Shown piece after piece: positions 1 to 11,048 of a DNA stretch of 64,000 nt (its first letter is position 1; the number at the start of each line of letters is the position of its first letter). Origin of the DNA: Pseudonocardia autotrophica (GTDB taxonomy: Bacteria > Actinomycetota > Actinomycetes > Mycobacteriales > Pseudonocardiaceae); NCBI RefSeq assembly GCF_003945385.1, contig NZ_AP018920.1, positions 434,001-498,000 on the forward strand. The letters run 5' to 3'. Both the position numbers and the translations under genes were made by a program. The notes below the pieces were generated by a model that ran no database searches, was not told where the DNA came from, and worked only from the letters and a program-made list of their open reading frames with translations.

Positions 1-2
1 AG

Positions 3-293
3 CGGATCCTGCTCACCGGTGACCTGCCGTCGCCGGCGGCGCCACCGCCGGGCTGCCGGTTCCACACCCGCTGCCCGTGGCGACAGGCCGACCGGTGCGA
101 CACCGAACGACCGGTGCTGCGCGAGATCGGGGACGGGCACCGGGTGGCCTGCCACCACGCCGAGGCGATCCGGGACGGCCGGATCGTGCCGCACGACGTG
201 ACCCCGCAGGAGGCCGAGCCGGCGACCGGCCCGGACGCCGGCCCGGAGGTCCCCGGCCCGACCCTCTCGATCACCGACGCGATCGGCCGCTGA
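3..293 (+). CDS. Oligopeptide/dipeptide ABC transporter ATP-binding protein, C-terminal fragment
   Basis: Only the last 96 residues are in the window; the gene begins to the left. The fragment reads RILLTGDLPSPAAPPPGCRF and then HTRCPW, followed by a conserved Cys (DRC) and GHRVACHH. This is the oligo_HPY extension that follows the ABC ATPase domain in OppF/DppF-type subunits, which power peptide or nickel uptake at the inner face of the membrane. The nucleotide-binding motifs lie outside the window, so the substrate cannot be judged. The tail after ACHH is long, acidic and proline-rich, with no recognised function. The gene ends convergently with leuA. Confidence 0.85.
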   Translation, partial: RILLTGDLPSPAAPPPGCRFHTRCPWRQADRCDTERPVLREIGDGHRVACHHAEAIRDGRIVPHDVTPQEAEPATGPDAGPEVPGPTLSITDAIGR

Positions 294-358
294 GGCCCGG
301 GCCGGCCCAGCCCAGCTCAGCCCAGCCCAGCCCGGCCCGGCGCGGACCGCCCGCCCCG

Positions 359-387
359 CCGCGCCCCGGCCGAAGCGTGGGGCGCGG
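359..387. terminator. Hairpin terminator between convergent genes
   Basis: CCGCGCCCC (359-367) pairs perfectly with GGGGCGCGG (379-387) across an 11-nt loop. It lies between the ABC-transporter tail and the end of leuA and has no T-run, as is usual for actinobacterial terminators. Just upstream (304-340) is a C-rich run of short CCAGC/CCCAG direct repeats. Confidence 0.55.
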
Positions 388-414
388 GGCGCGGCGGCCG
401 CGGCGGGTGTGGGA

Positions 415-2821
<2,407 letters not shown>

Positions 2822-2990
2822 TCCGGCACGACGACAGCCGGCGGCAGGTCGCCGCCCGGCTCGATCCGCCATACCCCGCACCGGCAGCGTCGGTAGCGCA
2901 CGGTCCCCTCCGACGTGCGGTGCCGGGACACCGTCTCCCACTCGTGTTCCAGAGGTGTGCTCACCCGCTCGACCCTGCTGTAATGGACTA

Positions 2991-3518
2991 GTGCACATCA
3001 ACCCTTACGGCCGTGATCCGGTGCTGCTCGCCGCGGACCTGGTGAACGCCCCGCCGTCGACGGCCGCCGAGCTGGCCGACCGGTGCGTCGCCGCGGGCGT
3101 CGCCCGCGACTGGACGCCGGTACCGGCCGATCTCGACACCGTCCGGTCGTTCCTGGCGCGCTGGGTCGAGGTGGTCGACGCGCAGCGGGCCGGGGAGCGG
3201 GCGAGGCTGCTGAACGCACTGCTCGCCGAGGGGACGGGCCCGCCCCGGCTGACCGACCACGACGGGCACTGGCACCTGCACCACCGCGATGACGGCCTGG
3301 GCCTGGCCGCGGTACTGCACGTCCTGATCGCGATCGGCACCGCGACGCACCTCGCGACCCGGGGGATGGACCGGCTGGCCCGGTGCGCCGCACACGGCTG
3401 CGAGCGGGTCTTCGCCGATGTCTCGCGCAACGGCAGGCAGCGCTACTGCAGCGCCCGTTGCGGCAACACCGACGCGGTCCGGCGGCACCGGCTCCGGCAG
3501 GCCGGGCGGGCCGCCTGA
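2991..3518 (+). CDS. CGNR zinc-finger / ABATE-domain transcriptional regulator
   Basis: 175 residues. The N-terminal ABATE-like region (about 1-120) is followed by a C-terminal zinc finger with CAAHGCERVFAD and YCSARCGNTDAVRRHR. The CxxxxC...CxxxCGN layout gives the CGNR family its name. Members are presumed stress-related DNA-binding regulators and few have been tested. The start is GTG 2991 (VHINPYG). No SD is seen and TGTAAT ends 6 nt upstream, so it may be leaderless. It stands alone, divergent from the small Cys protein. Confidence 0.85.
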   Translation: MHINPYGRDPVLLAADLVNAPPSTAAELADRCVAAGVARDWTPVPADLDTVRSFLARWVEVVDAQRAGERARLLNALLAEGTGPPRLTDHDGHWHLHHRDDGLGLAAVLHVLIAIGTATHLATRGMDRLARCAAHGCERVFADVSRNGRQRYCSARCGNTDAVRRHRLRQAGRAA

Positions 3519-3627
3519 GGGCTCACCGCGCGACCTCATCCTCCGTGTCCGCGCGCGCTGCGGGATACCGGACGGGCGGCGCGGTGACACGCCCGTGTGT
3601 CCTGAGTCATCGCGGCCCGGTCTGAGC

Positions 3628-3657
3628 CTGAAATCGGATGCCTTTCGCCGGTAGTGT
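3628..3657 (+). promoter_or_regulatory. Possible promoter of lysC-asd
   Basis: CTGAAA (3628-3633) and TAGTGT (3652-3657) are separated by 18 nt, about 100 nt upstream of the lysC start. This is a partial match to the vegetative consensus, identified by eye. Confidence 0.35.
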
Positions 3658-3757
3658 GCCGTTCCGACCAGCGCCGCGGGCGTTCCACCCACGCTCGCCC
3701 GCGGCCGAAGAGAGCACCCGACGGCTTCGAGAAGCGGAGCCAGGACAGGAGGTCGGC

Positions 3758-5023
3758 GTGGCCCTCGTCGTGCAGAAGTACGGCGGATCGTCGGTCGAGA
3801 GCGCGGAGCGCATCAAGAAGGTCGCCGAGCGGATCGTCCGTACCCGCAAGGAGGGACACGACGTCGTCGTCGTCGTGTCCGCCATGGGGGACACCACCGA
3901 CGAACTGACCGACCTCGCCGAGCAGATCTCCCCGAAGCCCCCCGCCCGTGAGATGGACATGCTCCTCACCGCGGGCGAGCGGATCTCGAACGCGCTGGTG
4001 GCGATGGCCATCCACTCACTCGGGGCCGAGGCACGGTCGTTCACCGGCTCCCAGGCGGGGATGCTGACCACCTCGCGGCACGGTGACGCGCGGATCACCG
4101 ACGTGAACCCGTACCGGCTCCGGGAGGCCCTCGACGAGGGCTACATCGTGCTCGTCGCCGGTTTCCAGGGGATGAGCGCCGACTCCAAGGACATCACCAC
4201 GCTGGGCCGCGGCGGGTCGGACACGACCGCCGTCGCGCTGGCCGCGGCGCTGAACGCCGACGTCTGTGAGATCTACTCCGACGTCGACGGCGTCTACTCG
4301 GCCGATCCGCGGATCGTCCCCCGGGCCAGCCTGCTCGAGACCGTCACCTACGAGGAGATGCTCGAGCTCGCCGCCTCCGGCGCGAAGGTGCTGCACCTGC
4401 GCGCCGTCGAGTACGCCCGCCGCTACGGCGTGCCGTTGCGGGTGCGCAGTTCCTACAACGACAAGCCGGGCACGCTGGTCTCCGGCTCGATCGAGGAGAT
4501 CCCGTTGGAGAATCCGATCATCACCGGCGTCGCGCACGACCGGTCCGAAGGCAAGATCACCGTCACCGGTGTGCCGGACACCCCCGGCATGGCGGCGAAG
4601 ATCTTCCGCACGGTCGCCGACGCGGAGATCAACATCGACATGGTCCTCCAGAACATCTCCAACGTGGCGGACAAGAAGACCGACATCACGTTCTCGCTGC
4701 CCCGCACCGACGGTGACACCGCCGTCGCGGCGCTGGAGCGCGCGAAGAGCGAGATCGGCTTCGCCGAGCTGATCTACGACAACGACATCGGCAAGGTGTC
4801 GCTGGTCGGTGCAGGCATGCGCAATCACCCGGGCGTCACCGCGACGTTCTGCGAGGCGCTGTCGAACGCCGGGATCAACATCGAGACGATGAACACCTCG
4901 GAGATCCGGATCTCGGTGATCTGCCGGTCGGACCAGCTGGACGACGCGGTGCAGGCGCTGCACGAGGCCTTCGGGCTGGGTGCCGAGGACGACGCGGTGG
5001 TCGCCGCGGGAACGGGCCGGTGA
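3758..5023 (+). CDS. lysC: Aspartate kinase
   Basis: Phosphorylates aspartate, the first step to lysine, threonine, methionine and diaminopimelate. The 421 residues equal the length of Corynebacterium LysC. The kinase domain starts with [11 protein letters not shown] and includes [16 protein letters not shown]. Two ACT domains follow (about 265-420), including [14 protein letters not shown] and [19 protein letters not shown], where lysine and threonine exert feedback. GTG 3758 is chosen because AGGACAGGAGG precedes it; an in-frame ATG 120 nt upstream adds non-conserved sequence. In C. glutamicum an internal start makes a separate beta subunit, but the equivalent residue here is Ile (GSIEEIP), so that start is not obviously kept. 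asd follows after 6 nt. Confidence 0.96.
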   Translation: MALVVQKYGGSSVESAERIKKVAERIVRTRKEGHDVVVVVSAMGDTTDELTDLAEQISPKPPAREMDMLLTAGERISNALVAMAIHSLGAEARSFTGSQAGMLTTSRHGDARITDVNPYRLREALDEGYIVLVAGFQGMSADSKDITTLGRGGSDTTAVALAAALNADVCEIYSDVDGVYSADPRIVPRASLLETVTYEEMLELAASGAKVLHLRAVEYARRYGVPLRVRSSYNDKPGTLVSGSIEEIPLENPIITGVAHDRSEGKITVTGVPDTPGMAAKIFRTVADAEINIDMVLQNISNVADKKTDITFSLPRTDGDTAVAALERAKSEIGFAELIYDNDIGKVSLVGAGMRNHPGVTATFCEALSNAGINIETMNTSEIRISVICRSDQLDDAVQALHEAFGLGAEDDAVVAAGTGR

Positions 5024-5029
5024 ACTGAG

Positions 5030-6103
5030 ATGGCCATGGACAAGCCCGTACTGGCGCTGGTCGGCGCCACCGGCGCCGTCGGCACCACGATGATCAACAT
5101 CATGGACTCCCGCGAGTCCGTTCCGTGGGGCGAGATCCGGCTGATCGCCTCGGCGCGCTCGGCGGGCAAGGTGCTGAAGGTCCGCGGTGAGGACGTCACC
5201 GTCCTCGAGCTCAAGCCCGAGGTGTTCGACGGTGTCGACATCGCGATGTTCGACGTCCCGGACGAGGTCAGTGCCGAGTGGGCGCCGGTCGCGGCGGCCC
5301 GCGGCGCGGTCGCGGTCGACAACTCCGGTGCGTTCCGGATGGACCCGGACGTCCCGCTGGTCGTGCCCGAGGTCAACGCCGACAAGGTGACCGACCGCCC
5401 GAAGGGCATCATCGCCAACCCGAACTGCACGACGCTGTCGATGATGGCGGCGATGGGTGCGCTGCACCGCGAGTTCGGCCTGGAGGCGCTCGTCGTCTCC
5501 TCGTACCAGGCCGCGTCCGGCGCGGGCCAGCCCGGCGTGGACCAGCTCTACGCCGAGATCGAGGCACTGGCCGGAAAGCAGGTCGGGAGCGTCTCCGGTG
5601 ACGTCGCCGGGGTGCTGAAGGAGGCCGGTGTCCCGGTCGGTGCGGACTCCCCGTTCCCGGCTCCGCTGGCGCTGAACGTCGTGCCGTGGGCCGGCTCGCT
5701 GAAGGACGACGGCTGGTCGTCCGAGGAGCTGAAGGTCCGCAACGAGTCCCGCAAGATCCTCGGCATCCCGGAGCTGAAGGTCTCCGCGACCTGCGTCCGC
5801 GTCCCGGTCGTCACCACGCACGCGCTGGCGATCCACGCGACCTTCTCCGGCGAGGTCTCGGTCGAGGCGGCCCGCAAGGTGCTGTCCGCGCAGCCGACGA
5901 TCGTCGTGAAGGACGATCCCGCCGCCGGCGAGTGGCCGACCCCGGCCGACGCCGTGGGCGGGGACCCGACCGTGGTCGGGCGGATCCGGCAGTCGCTGGA
6001 CTTCCCGAACACCCTGGAGCTGTTCGTCTGCGGTGACAACCTGCGCAAGGGCGCCGCGCTGAACACCTACGAGGTCGCGGAGACGGTCGCCGCCGCGGGC
6101 TGA
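5030..6103 (+). CDS. asd: Aspartate-semialdehyde dehydrogenase
   Basis: Reduces aspartyl phosphate to aspartate semialdehyde with NADPH. The 357 residues show the N-terminal nucleotide-binding [11 protein letters not shown], the catalytic Cys133 in [12 protein letters not shown], and the His region [13 protein letters not shown]. It forms an operon with lysC, 6 nt downstream, the usual actinobacterial pair. There are two possible starts (ATG 5030 and ATG 5036), both with weak SD signals, which suggests coupling to lysC translation. A strong hairpin follows about 150 nt after the stop. Confidence 0.96.
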   Translation: MAMDKPVLALVGATGAVGTTMINIMDSRESVPWGEIRLIASARSAGKVLKVRGEDVTVLELKPEVFDGVDIAMFDVPDEVSAEWAPVAAARGAVAVDNSGAFRMDPDVPLVVPEVNADKVTDRPKGIIANPNCTTLSMMAAMGALHREFGLEALVVSSYQAASGAGQPGVDQLYAEIEALAGKQVGSVSGDVAGVLKEAGVPVGADSPFPAPLALNVVPWAGSLKDDGWSSEELKVRNESRKILGIPELKVSATCVRVPVVTTHALAIHATFSGEVSVEAARKVLSAQPTIVVKDDPAAGEWPTPADAVGGDPTVVGRIRQSLDFPNTLELFVCGDNLRKGAALNTYEVAETVAAAG

Positions 6104-6259
6104 CCCCCGCCCCCGTCCCGCCCCGCCGCGCCGCGCCGCGCCGCATGGTGCCGCGCAGCGTCACGCCGCGTGACGCCGTGCCGCGCAGCGTCAGGCCGCG
6201 CCGCACGGTGCCGCGTCGCGCCTGTCCCACCGCGCGGCGCAGCACCGGATCACGACGAC

Positions 6260-6296
6260 AACGGCCGCCGTCCCGCCTCCCGGGGCGGCGGCCGTT
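6260..6296 (+). terminator. Strong hairpin terminator after asd
   Basis: AACGGCCGCCG (6260-6270) pairs perfectly with CGGCGGCCGTT (6286-6296) around a 15-nt loop and is followed by TTCCGTCTCC. It probably ends lysC-asd transcription. The stretch between the asd stop and this hairpin (6104-6240) is low-complexity CCGCG/CGTGACGCC sequence with no credible ORF. Confidence 0.75.
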
Positions 6297-6350
6297 TCCG
6301 TCTCCGTCTCCGGGAGGCTGCAGTCCCCGGCCGAGGTGCCCCTTGTTCAG

Positions 6351-6589
6351 AAATCGCTCACCGGGTGAGCGATTTCCGCCCGGAGAGGGCCCCGTGAGGG
6401 CTCGGGCCGCGGATCGGCCGTCGTCGGGTCGGAGCGGCGGGGAGGGGTGTGTGGCCCGGAGTTTTCGCTCACCGGGTGAGCGGATTTCGGCTGAGGAGGG
6501 GTCCCGTGAGGGGGCGGGTCGGCCGGGCGCCGTCGGGTCGGAGCGGCAGGCAGGGTGTGTGGCCCACGGGTTCGCTCACCAGGTGAGCG
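6351..6589. repeat. Three-copy array of a 17-25 bp palindrome in a ~110-bp repeat unit
   Basis: Copy 1 is a perfect 25-bp palindrome, AAATCGCTCACC-G-GGTGAGCGATTT (6351-6375). The 17-bp core CGCTCACC-N-GGTGAGCG recurs at 6466-6482 and 6573-6589. The spacers are also related (CCCGTGAGGG, GTCGGGTCGGAGCGGC, GGGTGTGTGGCCC), giving a unit of about 107-111 bp present in two full copies and one partial one. It lies between the convergent asd and EEP-family genes, and no ORF explains it. It could be a REP-like element, a protein-binding array or a set of convergent terminators. Confidence 0.9.
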
Positions 6590-6711
6590 ATTTCCGCCGA
6601 CAGACGGATCCCCCGGTACCCGGGTGGGCCGGGCGCTGAGGGCGGGCGCTGAGGCCGGGCGCTGAAAGCCGAGCGCCGAGGGCTGGGCGCCGAGGGGCGG
6701 GCGGCCCCCGC

Positions 6712-7743
6712 TCAGGACGCCGGCAGCCGCAGCGTCGCGACGATCGCGCGGTGGTCGGAGCCCGGCACGAGACGCGTCTCGAAGGACTCCGCGGTGATCG
6801 GTGCGGTCGCGAGGACATGGTCGATCTGCGGGCCCAGCCACTGCGGGGCCCAGGTCGGCCAGGTTCCGGCGAGCCCGTTGCCGGTCTGCGCCGCCGCGTC
6901 ACCGCATCCGGCGATCGTGTCCCGGAAGACCGAGTGGTCGAGGGTGGCGTTGAAGTCGCCTGCGATGATCGCGGGCGCTCCGCTGGAGCACCATTTCTGC
7001 ACCTCGGAGAGGTCGGAGCGCCAGGTCGAGACCGAGCGCGGGACCGGCGCCACCGAGTGGAACGCCACGAAGCGCAGCTCGCCGAGCCCGCCGCCGGTGA
7101 TCTCGACGTACGGGAACCGGGTGTCCTCGCCGATCCGGGTCCGCACGTCACCGAGGCGTTCGGCCCAGACGACGGTGTTGCCGGTGACGTCGCGCTCCCA
7201 CGGGCCGACGCTGGCGGCGGTCCGGTAACCCATCGGTTCCAGCAGCGGTGCGAGCTCGGACTCGTAGTTCGCGCCCGACTCGGGGATCGAGACGACGTCG
7301 GGATCCTCGGCGTCGATCAGTGCGGCGAGCGAGTCGGCATCGGCACGGCCCTCGTACACGTTGGCCGCGAGCACCTTCAGCGTCGGCCCGCCCGCGGACG
7401 GAGCCGTCGTGGCCGGGACGGTGCGCGGCACCACGAGCGCTACCCCGACCGCCGCGACCACCGCGAGCGCCACCGGCACCGGCCAGAACCGGCGCGCGAA
7501 CACGGAGATCACCGCGCCCACCGCCACGAGCACCACCAGCGCGGCCACCATCAGCGGCCGGAACGCGATGACCTGTGCGAACGGCGACCGGGTGTCCAGG
7601 CCGACCAGGTCGGGCAGCACCGCGAGGGCCGCCCCGGAGGCGAGCAGCAGCGCGAACGCCCAGCTGAATGCGCCGGCCCGGCGGCGGGGTCGCTCACGGC
7701 GGATCGGCTGGGTCTCGGCGTCGGGACGGGGCGGCGCGCTCAC
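6712..7743 (-). CDS. Membrane-anchored endonuclease/exonuclease/phosphatase-family protein
   Basis: 343 residues. Three N-terminal transmembrane helices (about 25-110) anchor an extracytoplasmic EEP domain (about 125-343). The domain carries the family's metal and catalytic motifs: NVYEGRAD, the glutamate in SIPESGANYE, GDFNATLDH, PQIDHVLAT and GSDHRAIVATL. EEP proteins cleave phosphodiesters in nucleic acids, sphingomyelin or inositol phosphates; the substrate here is unknown. The start is GTG 7743. The gene may be co-transcribed with the MFS gene 77 nt upstream on the same strand. Confidence 0.88.
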   Translation of the reverse strand: MSAPPRPDAETQPIRRERPRRRAGAFSWAFALLLASGAALAVLPDLVGLDTRSPFAQVIAFRPLMVAALVVLVAVGAVISVFARRFWPVPVALAVVAAVGVALVVPRTVPATTAPSAGGPTLKVLAANVYEGRADADSLAALIDAEDPDVVSIPESGANYESELAPLLEPMGYRTAASVGPWERDVTGNTVVWAERLGDVRTRIGEDTRFPYVEITGGGLGELRFVAFHSVAPVPRSVSTWRSDLSEVQKWCSSGAPAIIAGDFNATLDHSVFRDTIAGCGDAAAQTGNGLAGTWPTWAPQWLGPQIDHVLATAPITAESFETRLVPGSDHRAIVATLRLPAS

Positions 7744-7820
7744 GAGAGTCAAGTCTGCCCGAGCCTGCGGTGCCGCCGCCGGGATCGGGGACGTGATGCG
7801 CCGATCGCCTGTGGAACCTC

Positions 7821-9059
7821 TCAGGCACCGGCTTGCGCGACCCCCGGCCGTCCGTCGGGAGCCGCTCGTCCCTCGCGCATCAGCACCGCCGCGATGCCGG
7901 CGAGCACGGTCGCGACCGACCCGCACACGACGATCGCGACCGCGGGGGAGGCCACGTCGACCAGGAAACCCGCGAGCGGGCCCGCGATGGCGATCCCGAT
8001 CGTCGTCGCCGAGCCCTGCAGGCCGGTGACCAGACCGCGGACCCGGTCCGGGGCGAGCCCGCCGATCGCGTCGCTTCCCGCGGCCAGGGTCGGCGCGGTC
8101 ACCAGTCCGGCGGGGATGAGCAGGAACAGCAGGCTCCACCACGACCAGGCCAGCGCCGCCGGCAGCGTCGCCACCCCCAGCACGGCCAGCAGCAGCGGCA
8201 GCGGCAGCGTGCGCCGGGCGGCGCCGTAGACGAAACCGCCGACCAGCGACGCCAGGCACCACACGGCGTTGACGATCGCGATCGCCCACACCTGGTCCGC
8301 CTCGGTCAGCGCCGCGATGAAGGCGAACTCGGTTCCCATGATGGCGAGCACGGCCGCGGTCACGGTGAGCAGCGCGCCGAGCAGCGGCCGGGTCAGCCAG
8401 CTCCGCACCGGTGGCCGTCGTTCTGCGCCGGGGGAGCGGCCGTCCGACCGGACCGGAGGGTCGCGCCACCACAGCGCCAGCCCGGCGAGCACGAACCCGG
8501 CGCCGATCACCCGCATCGTGACCGCGCTGCCCAGCCAGAGCGTCAGCAGGGACCCGATCGCCGGGCCCGTCATGTAGGAGATCTCGACCGACATCGAGTC
8601 CAGCGCGAACGCCGGCCGGCGGTGCCCGGCCGGGACGATCGCCGCGATCACCTGGCGCACCAGCGAGAACACCGGCAGCGTCAGCACCCCGGCGACGAAC
8701 GCGGTGAGCAGCAGCCCGGCGTAGCCGAGCAGCGGGGCGACCGACCAGAACGCCACTCCGGCCGTCATCGTCAGCAGCAGCACCGGGCGCAGCCCGTAGC
8801 GGTCGATCACCGAGCCGAGCAGCGGGCCGCCGATCGCCATCCCGGTCGGCACCGCCGCCGCCACCAGCCCGGCGGCGGCGAAGCCGTGGCCGAGGGTCAT
8901 CACCGTGTGCAGGGTCAGCGTGACGCCGACGGCGGTCGCCGGGATCCGCGCGGCCATGCCGATCGCGGTGACCGCGCCGACCCCCGGGCGGCGCAGGACG
9001 TCGGCGAAGGCGCCGATCCCGGCGCGGGGTGCAGCGGTGGGGTGGAGGGCGTCGGGCAC
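7821..9059 (-). CDS. MFS transporter
   Basis: 412 residues with about 12 hydrophobic helices and a typical MFS signature between helices 2 and 3 ([11 protein letters not shown]). After helix 6 there is a charged loop ([19 protein letters not shown]). GTG 9059 gives a compact N-terminus ([14 protein letters not shown]); no ATG fits. Such proteins are proton-driven exporters or importers of small molecules and the substrate is not predictable. It is divergent from catalase, with 120 nt between the starts, and is followed by the EEP gene on the same strand. Confidence 0.88.
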   Translation of the reverse strand: MPDALHPTAAPRAGIGAFADVLRRPGVGAVTAIGMAARIPATAVGVTLTLHTVMTLGHGFAAAGLVAAAVPTGMAIGGPLLGSVIDRYGLRPVLLLTMTAGVAFWSVAPLLGYAGLLLTAFVAGVLTLPVFSLVRQVIAAIVPAGHRRPAFALDSMSVEISYMTGPAIGSLLTLWLGSAVTMRVIGAGFVLAGLALWWRDPPVRSDGRSPGAERRPPVRSWLTRPLLGALLTVTAAVLAIMGTEFAFIAALTEADQVWAIAIVNAVWCLASLVGGFVYGAARRTLPLPLLLAVLGVATLPAALAWSWWSLLFLLIPAGLVTAPTLAAGSDAIGGLAPDRVRGLVTGLQGSATTIGIAIAGPLAGFLVDVASPAVAIVVCGSVATVLAGIAAVLMREGRAAPDGRPGVAQAGA

Positions 9060-9179
9060 CCGTCCATCCTGCGGCGTGCCGTCCAGCGGTTTCCGGGCGG
9101 CACCGCGGTACTGGTTTGGGCCGGTGGGGCGCGGGAAACCCGGCGGAGACGCACCACCCCACCACGAGGAGGCACGGCA

Positions 9180-10631
9180 GTGACCAGCTCGCAGCCCAAG
9201 CCGACCACCACCGACTCCGGGAGCCCGGTCGCCAGTGACGAGCACTCGCTGACCGTCGGCCCGGACGGACCGCTTCTGCTCAACGACCACTACCTGATCG
9301 AGCAGATGGCGAACTTCAACCGGGAGCGGATCCCGGAGCGCCAGCCGCACGCCAAGGGTGGTGGCGCGTTCCTGAGGTTCGAGACCACCGAGGACGTCAG
9401 CGCCTACACCCGGGCGGGCTTCCTGCAGCCCGGGGCCGAGACCCGCGGGGTCATCCGTTTCTCGACCGTGGCAGGCGAGCGGGGCAGCCCCGACACCTGG
9501 CGTGATCCGCGCGGGTTCTCGCTGAAGCTGTGGACCGACGATGGCGTCTGGGACATGGTCGGCAACAACACGCCGGTGTTCTTCGTCCGCGACCCGATGA
9601 AGTTCCAGCACTTCATCCGCAGCCAGAAGCGCCGGGTCGCGAACAACCTGCGCGACCACGACATGCAGTGGGACTTCTGGACGCTCTCCCCGGAGTCGGC
9701 GCACCAGGTCACCTGGCTGATGGGCGACCGGGGGATCCCGAGGTCCTGGCGGCACATGAACGGCTACTCCAGCCACACCTACAGCTGGATCAACGCCGCG
9801 GGAGAGCTGTTCTGGGTCAAGTACCACTTCAAGACCGACCAGGGCGTCGAGTGCCTCACGCAGGACGAGGCCGATCACCTGGCCGGCGCCGACGCGGACT
9901 ACCACCAGCGCGACCTCTACGACCAGATCGAGGCCGGGAACCACCCGTCCTGGACGCTGCACGTGCAGGTCATGCCGTTCGCCGACGCGAAGACCTACCG
10001 GTTCAACCCGTTCGACCTGACCAAGGTGTGGCCGCACGAGGACTACCCGCTGATCAAGGTCGGGACGCTGACCCTGGACCGGAACGTCGAGGACTACCAC
10101 GCGGAGATGGAGCAGGCCGCGTTCGAGCCGAACAACCTGGTGCCGGGGACCGGCCTGTCCCCGGACCGGATGCTGCTGGCCCGTGGCTTCTCCTACGCCG
10201 ACGCGCACCGTGCCCGGCTCGGGGTGAACTACAAGCAGATCCCGGTCAACGCGCCGCGCTCCGAGGTCAACAACTACGCCAAGGACGGCGCGATGCGGAT
10301 CACGAACTCCCGTGACCCGATCTACGCACCGAACTCCTACGGCGGGCCGGAGGCCGACCCGAAGCGGGTCGCGGAGGCGCTCTGGCACGCCGACGGCGAC
10401 ATGATCCGGACCGCGAACGTCCTGCACGAGCAGGACGACGACTGGGGCCAGGCCGGGACCATGGTCCGCGAGGTGTTCGACGACGCCGCCCGCGAGCGGT
10501 TCGTGAACAACGTGGCGGGGCACCTGTCCGATGGCGTCTCCGAGCCGATCCTGCAGCGCGCGTTCGAGTACTGGCGCAACGTCGACAAGGACATCGGCGA
10601 CCGGATCGAGCAGGCGGTTCGGGCCTCCTAG
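9180..10631 (+). CDS. kat: Monofunctional heme catalase
   Basis: Disproportionates hydrogen peroxide in the cytoplasm. The 483 residues fit small-subunit catalases. The essential distal His57 ([11 protein letters not shown]), Asn130 ([11 protein letters not shown]) and proximal heme ligand Tyr339 ([14 protein letters not shown]) are all present with family spacing. GTG 9180 is preceded by GAGGAGG. An ArsC-like gene follows after 9 nt, so the pair may be an oxidative or thiol stress operon. No OxyR or Fur gene is adjacent. Confidence 0.96.
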   Translation: MTSSQPKPTTTDSGSPVASDEHSLTVGPDGPLLLNDHYLIEQMANFNRERIPERQPHAKGGGAFLRFETTEDVSAYTRAGFLQPGAETRGVIRFSTVAGERGSPDTWRDPRGFSLKLWTDDGVWDMVGNNTPVFFVRDPMKFQHFIRSQKRRVANNLRDHDMQWDFWTLSPESAHQVTWLMGDRGIPRSWRHMNGYSSHTYSWINAAGELFWVKYHFKTDQGVECLTQDEADHLAGADADYHQRDLYDQIEAGNHPSWTLHVQVMPFADAKTYRFNPFDLTKVWPHEDYPLIKVGTLTLDRNVEDYHAEMEQAAFEPNNLVPGTGLSPDRMLLARGFSYADAHRARLGVNYKQIPVNAPRSEVNNYAKDGAMRITNSRDPIYAPNSYGGPEADPKRVAEALWHADGDMIRTANVLHEQDDDWGQAGTMVREVFDDAARERFVNNVAGHLSDGVSEPILQRAFEYWRNVDKDIGDRIEQAVRAS

Positions 10632-10640
10632 GCTCGGGCC

Positions 10641-10991
10641 GTGGAGATCTGGCACAACCCGCGCTGCTCGAAGAGCCGCGCCACCCTCGCCCTGCTCCAG
10701 GAGCACGGCGTCGAGCCGACCGTGCGCCGCTACCTGGACGACCCGCCGACCCGGGCCGAACTGGAGCGGGCGCTGGTCGAGCTGGGCACCGAGGACCCGC
10801 TGGCGCTCACCCGCACCGGTGAGCCCGCGTTCCGCGAGCAGGGCCTCAAGGGCGCCGACCGGGAGACCCTGCTCGACGCGCTGGCGGCGCAGCCGAAGCT
10901 GATCGAGCGTCCGCTGGTGCGCTCCGGTGACCGGGCCGTGCTCGGCCGGCCACCGGAGAACGTGCTGGCCCTGCTCGACGCCCGGCAATGA
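10641..10991 (+). CDS. arsC: ArsC-family reductase (arsenate reductase-like)
   Basis: 116 residues with a thioredoxin-like fold. The N-terminal HNPRCSKSR holds the catalytic Cys9, and GADRETLLDALAAQPKLIERP matches the conserved C-terminal ERP-type segment of glutaredoxin-coupled ArsC and YffB-like proteins. It may reduce arsenate, or act as a thiol oxidoreductase as many relatives outside ars operons do. No arsB or arsR is nearby. The start is GTG 10641, 9 nt after the catalase stop. Confidence 0.85.
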   Translation: MEIWHNPRCSKSRATLALLQEHGVEPTVRRYLDDPPTRAELERALVELGTEDPLALTRTGEPAFREQGLKGADRETLLDALAAQPKLIERPLVRSGDRAVLGRPPENVLALLDARQ

Positions 10992-11048
10992 TCCGTGTCC
11001 TGGGAGTGCTCGTGCCCGATCCGGGTACCGGCACTCCCAGGACGGGGA

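Noticed and set aside
304..340. CCAGC/CCCAG direct repeats as a possible CRISPR array or minisatellite gene
   Set aside because: Units are 5-10 bp with no spacers. It is simple C-rich slippage.
4016..5836. 606-codon antisense frame over lysC-asd
   Set aside because: The translation is Asp/Arg/Val/Gly-rich noise typical of the antisense of GC-rich genes, and both strong genes occupy the other strand.
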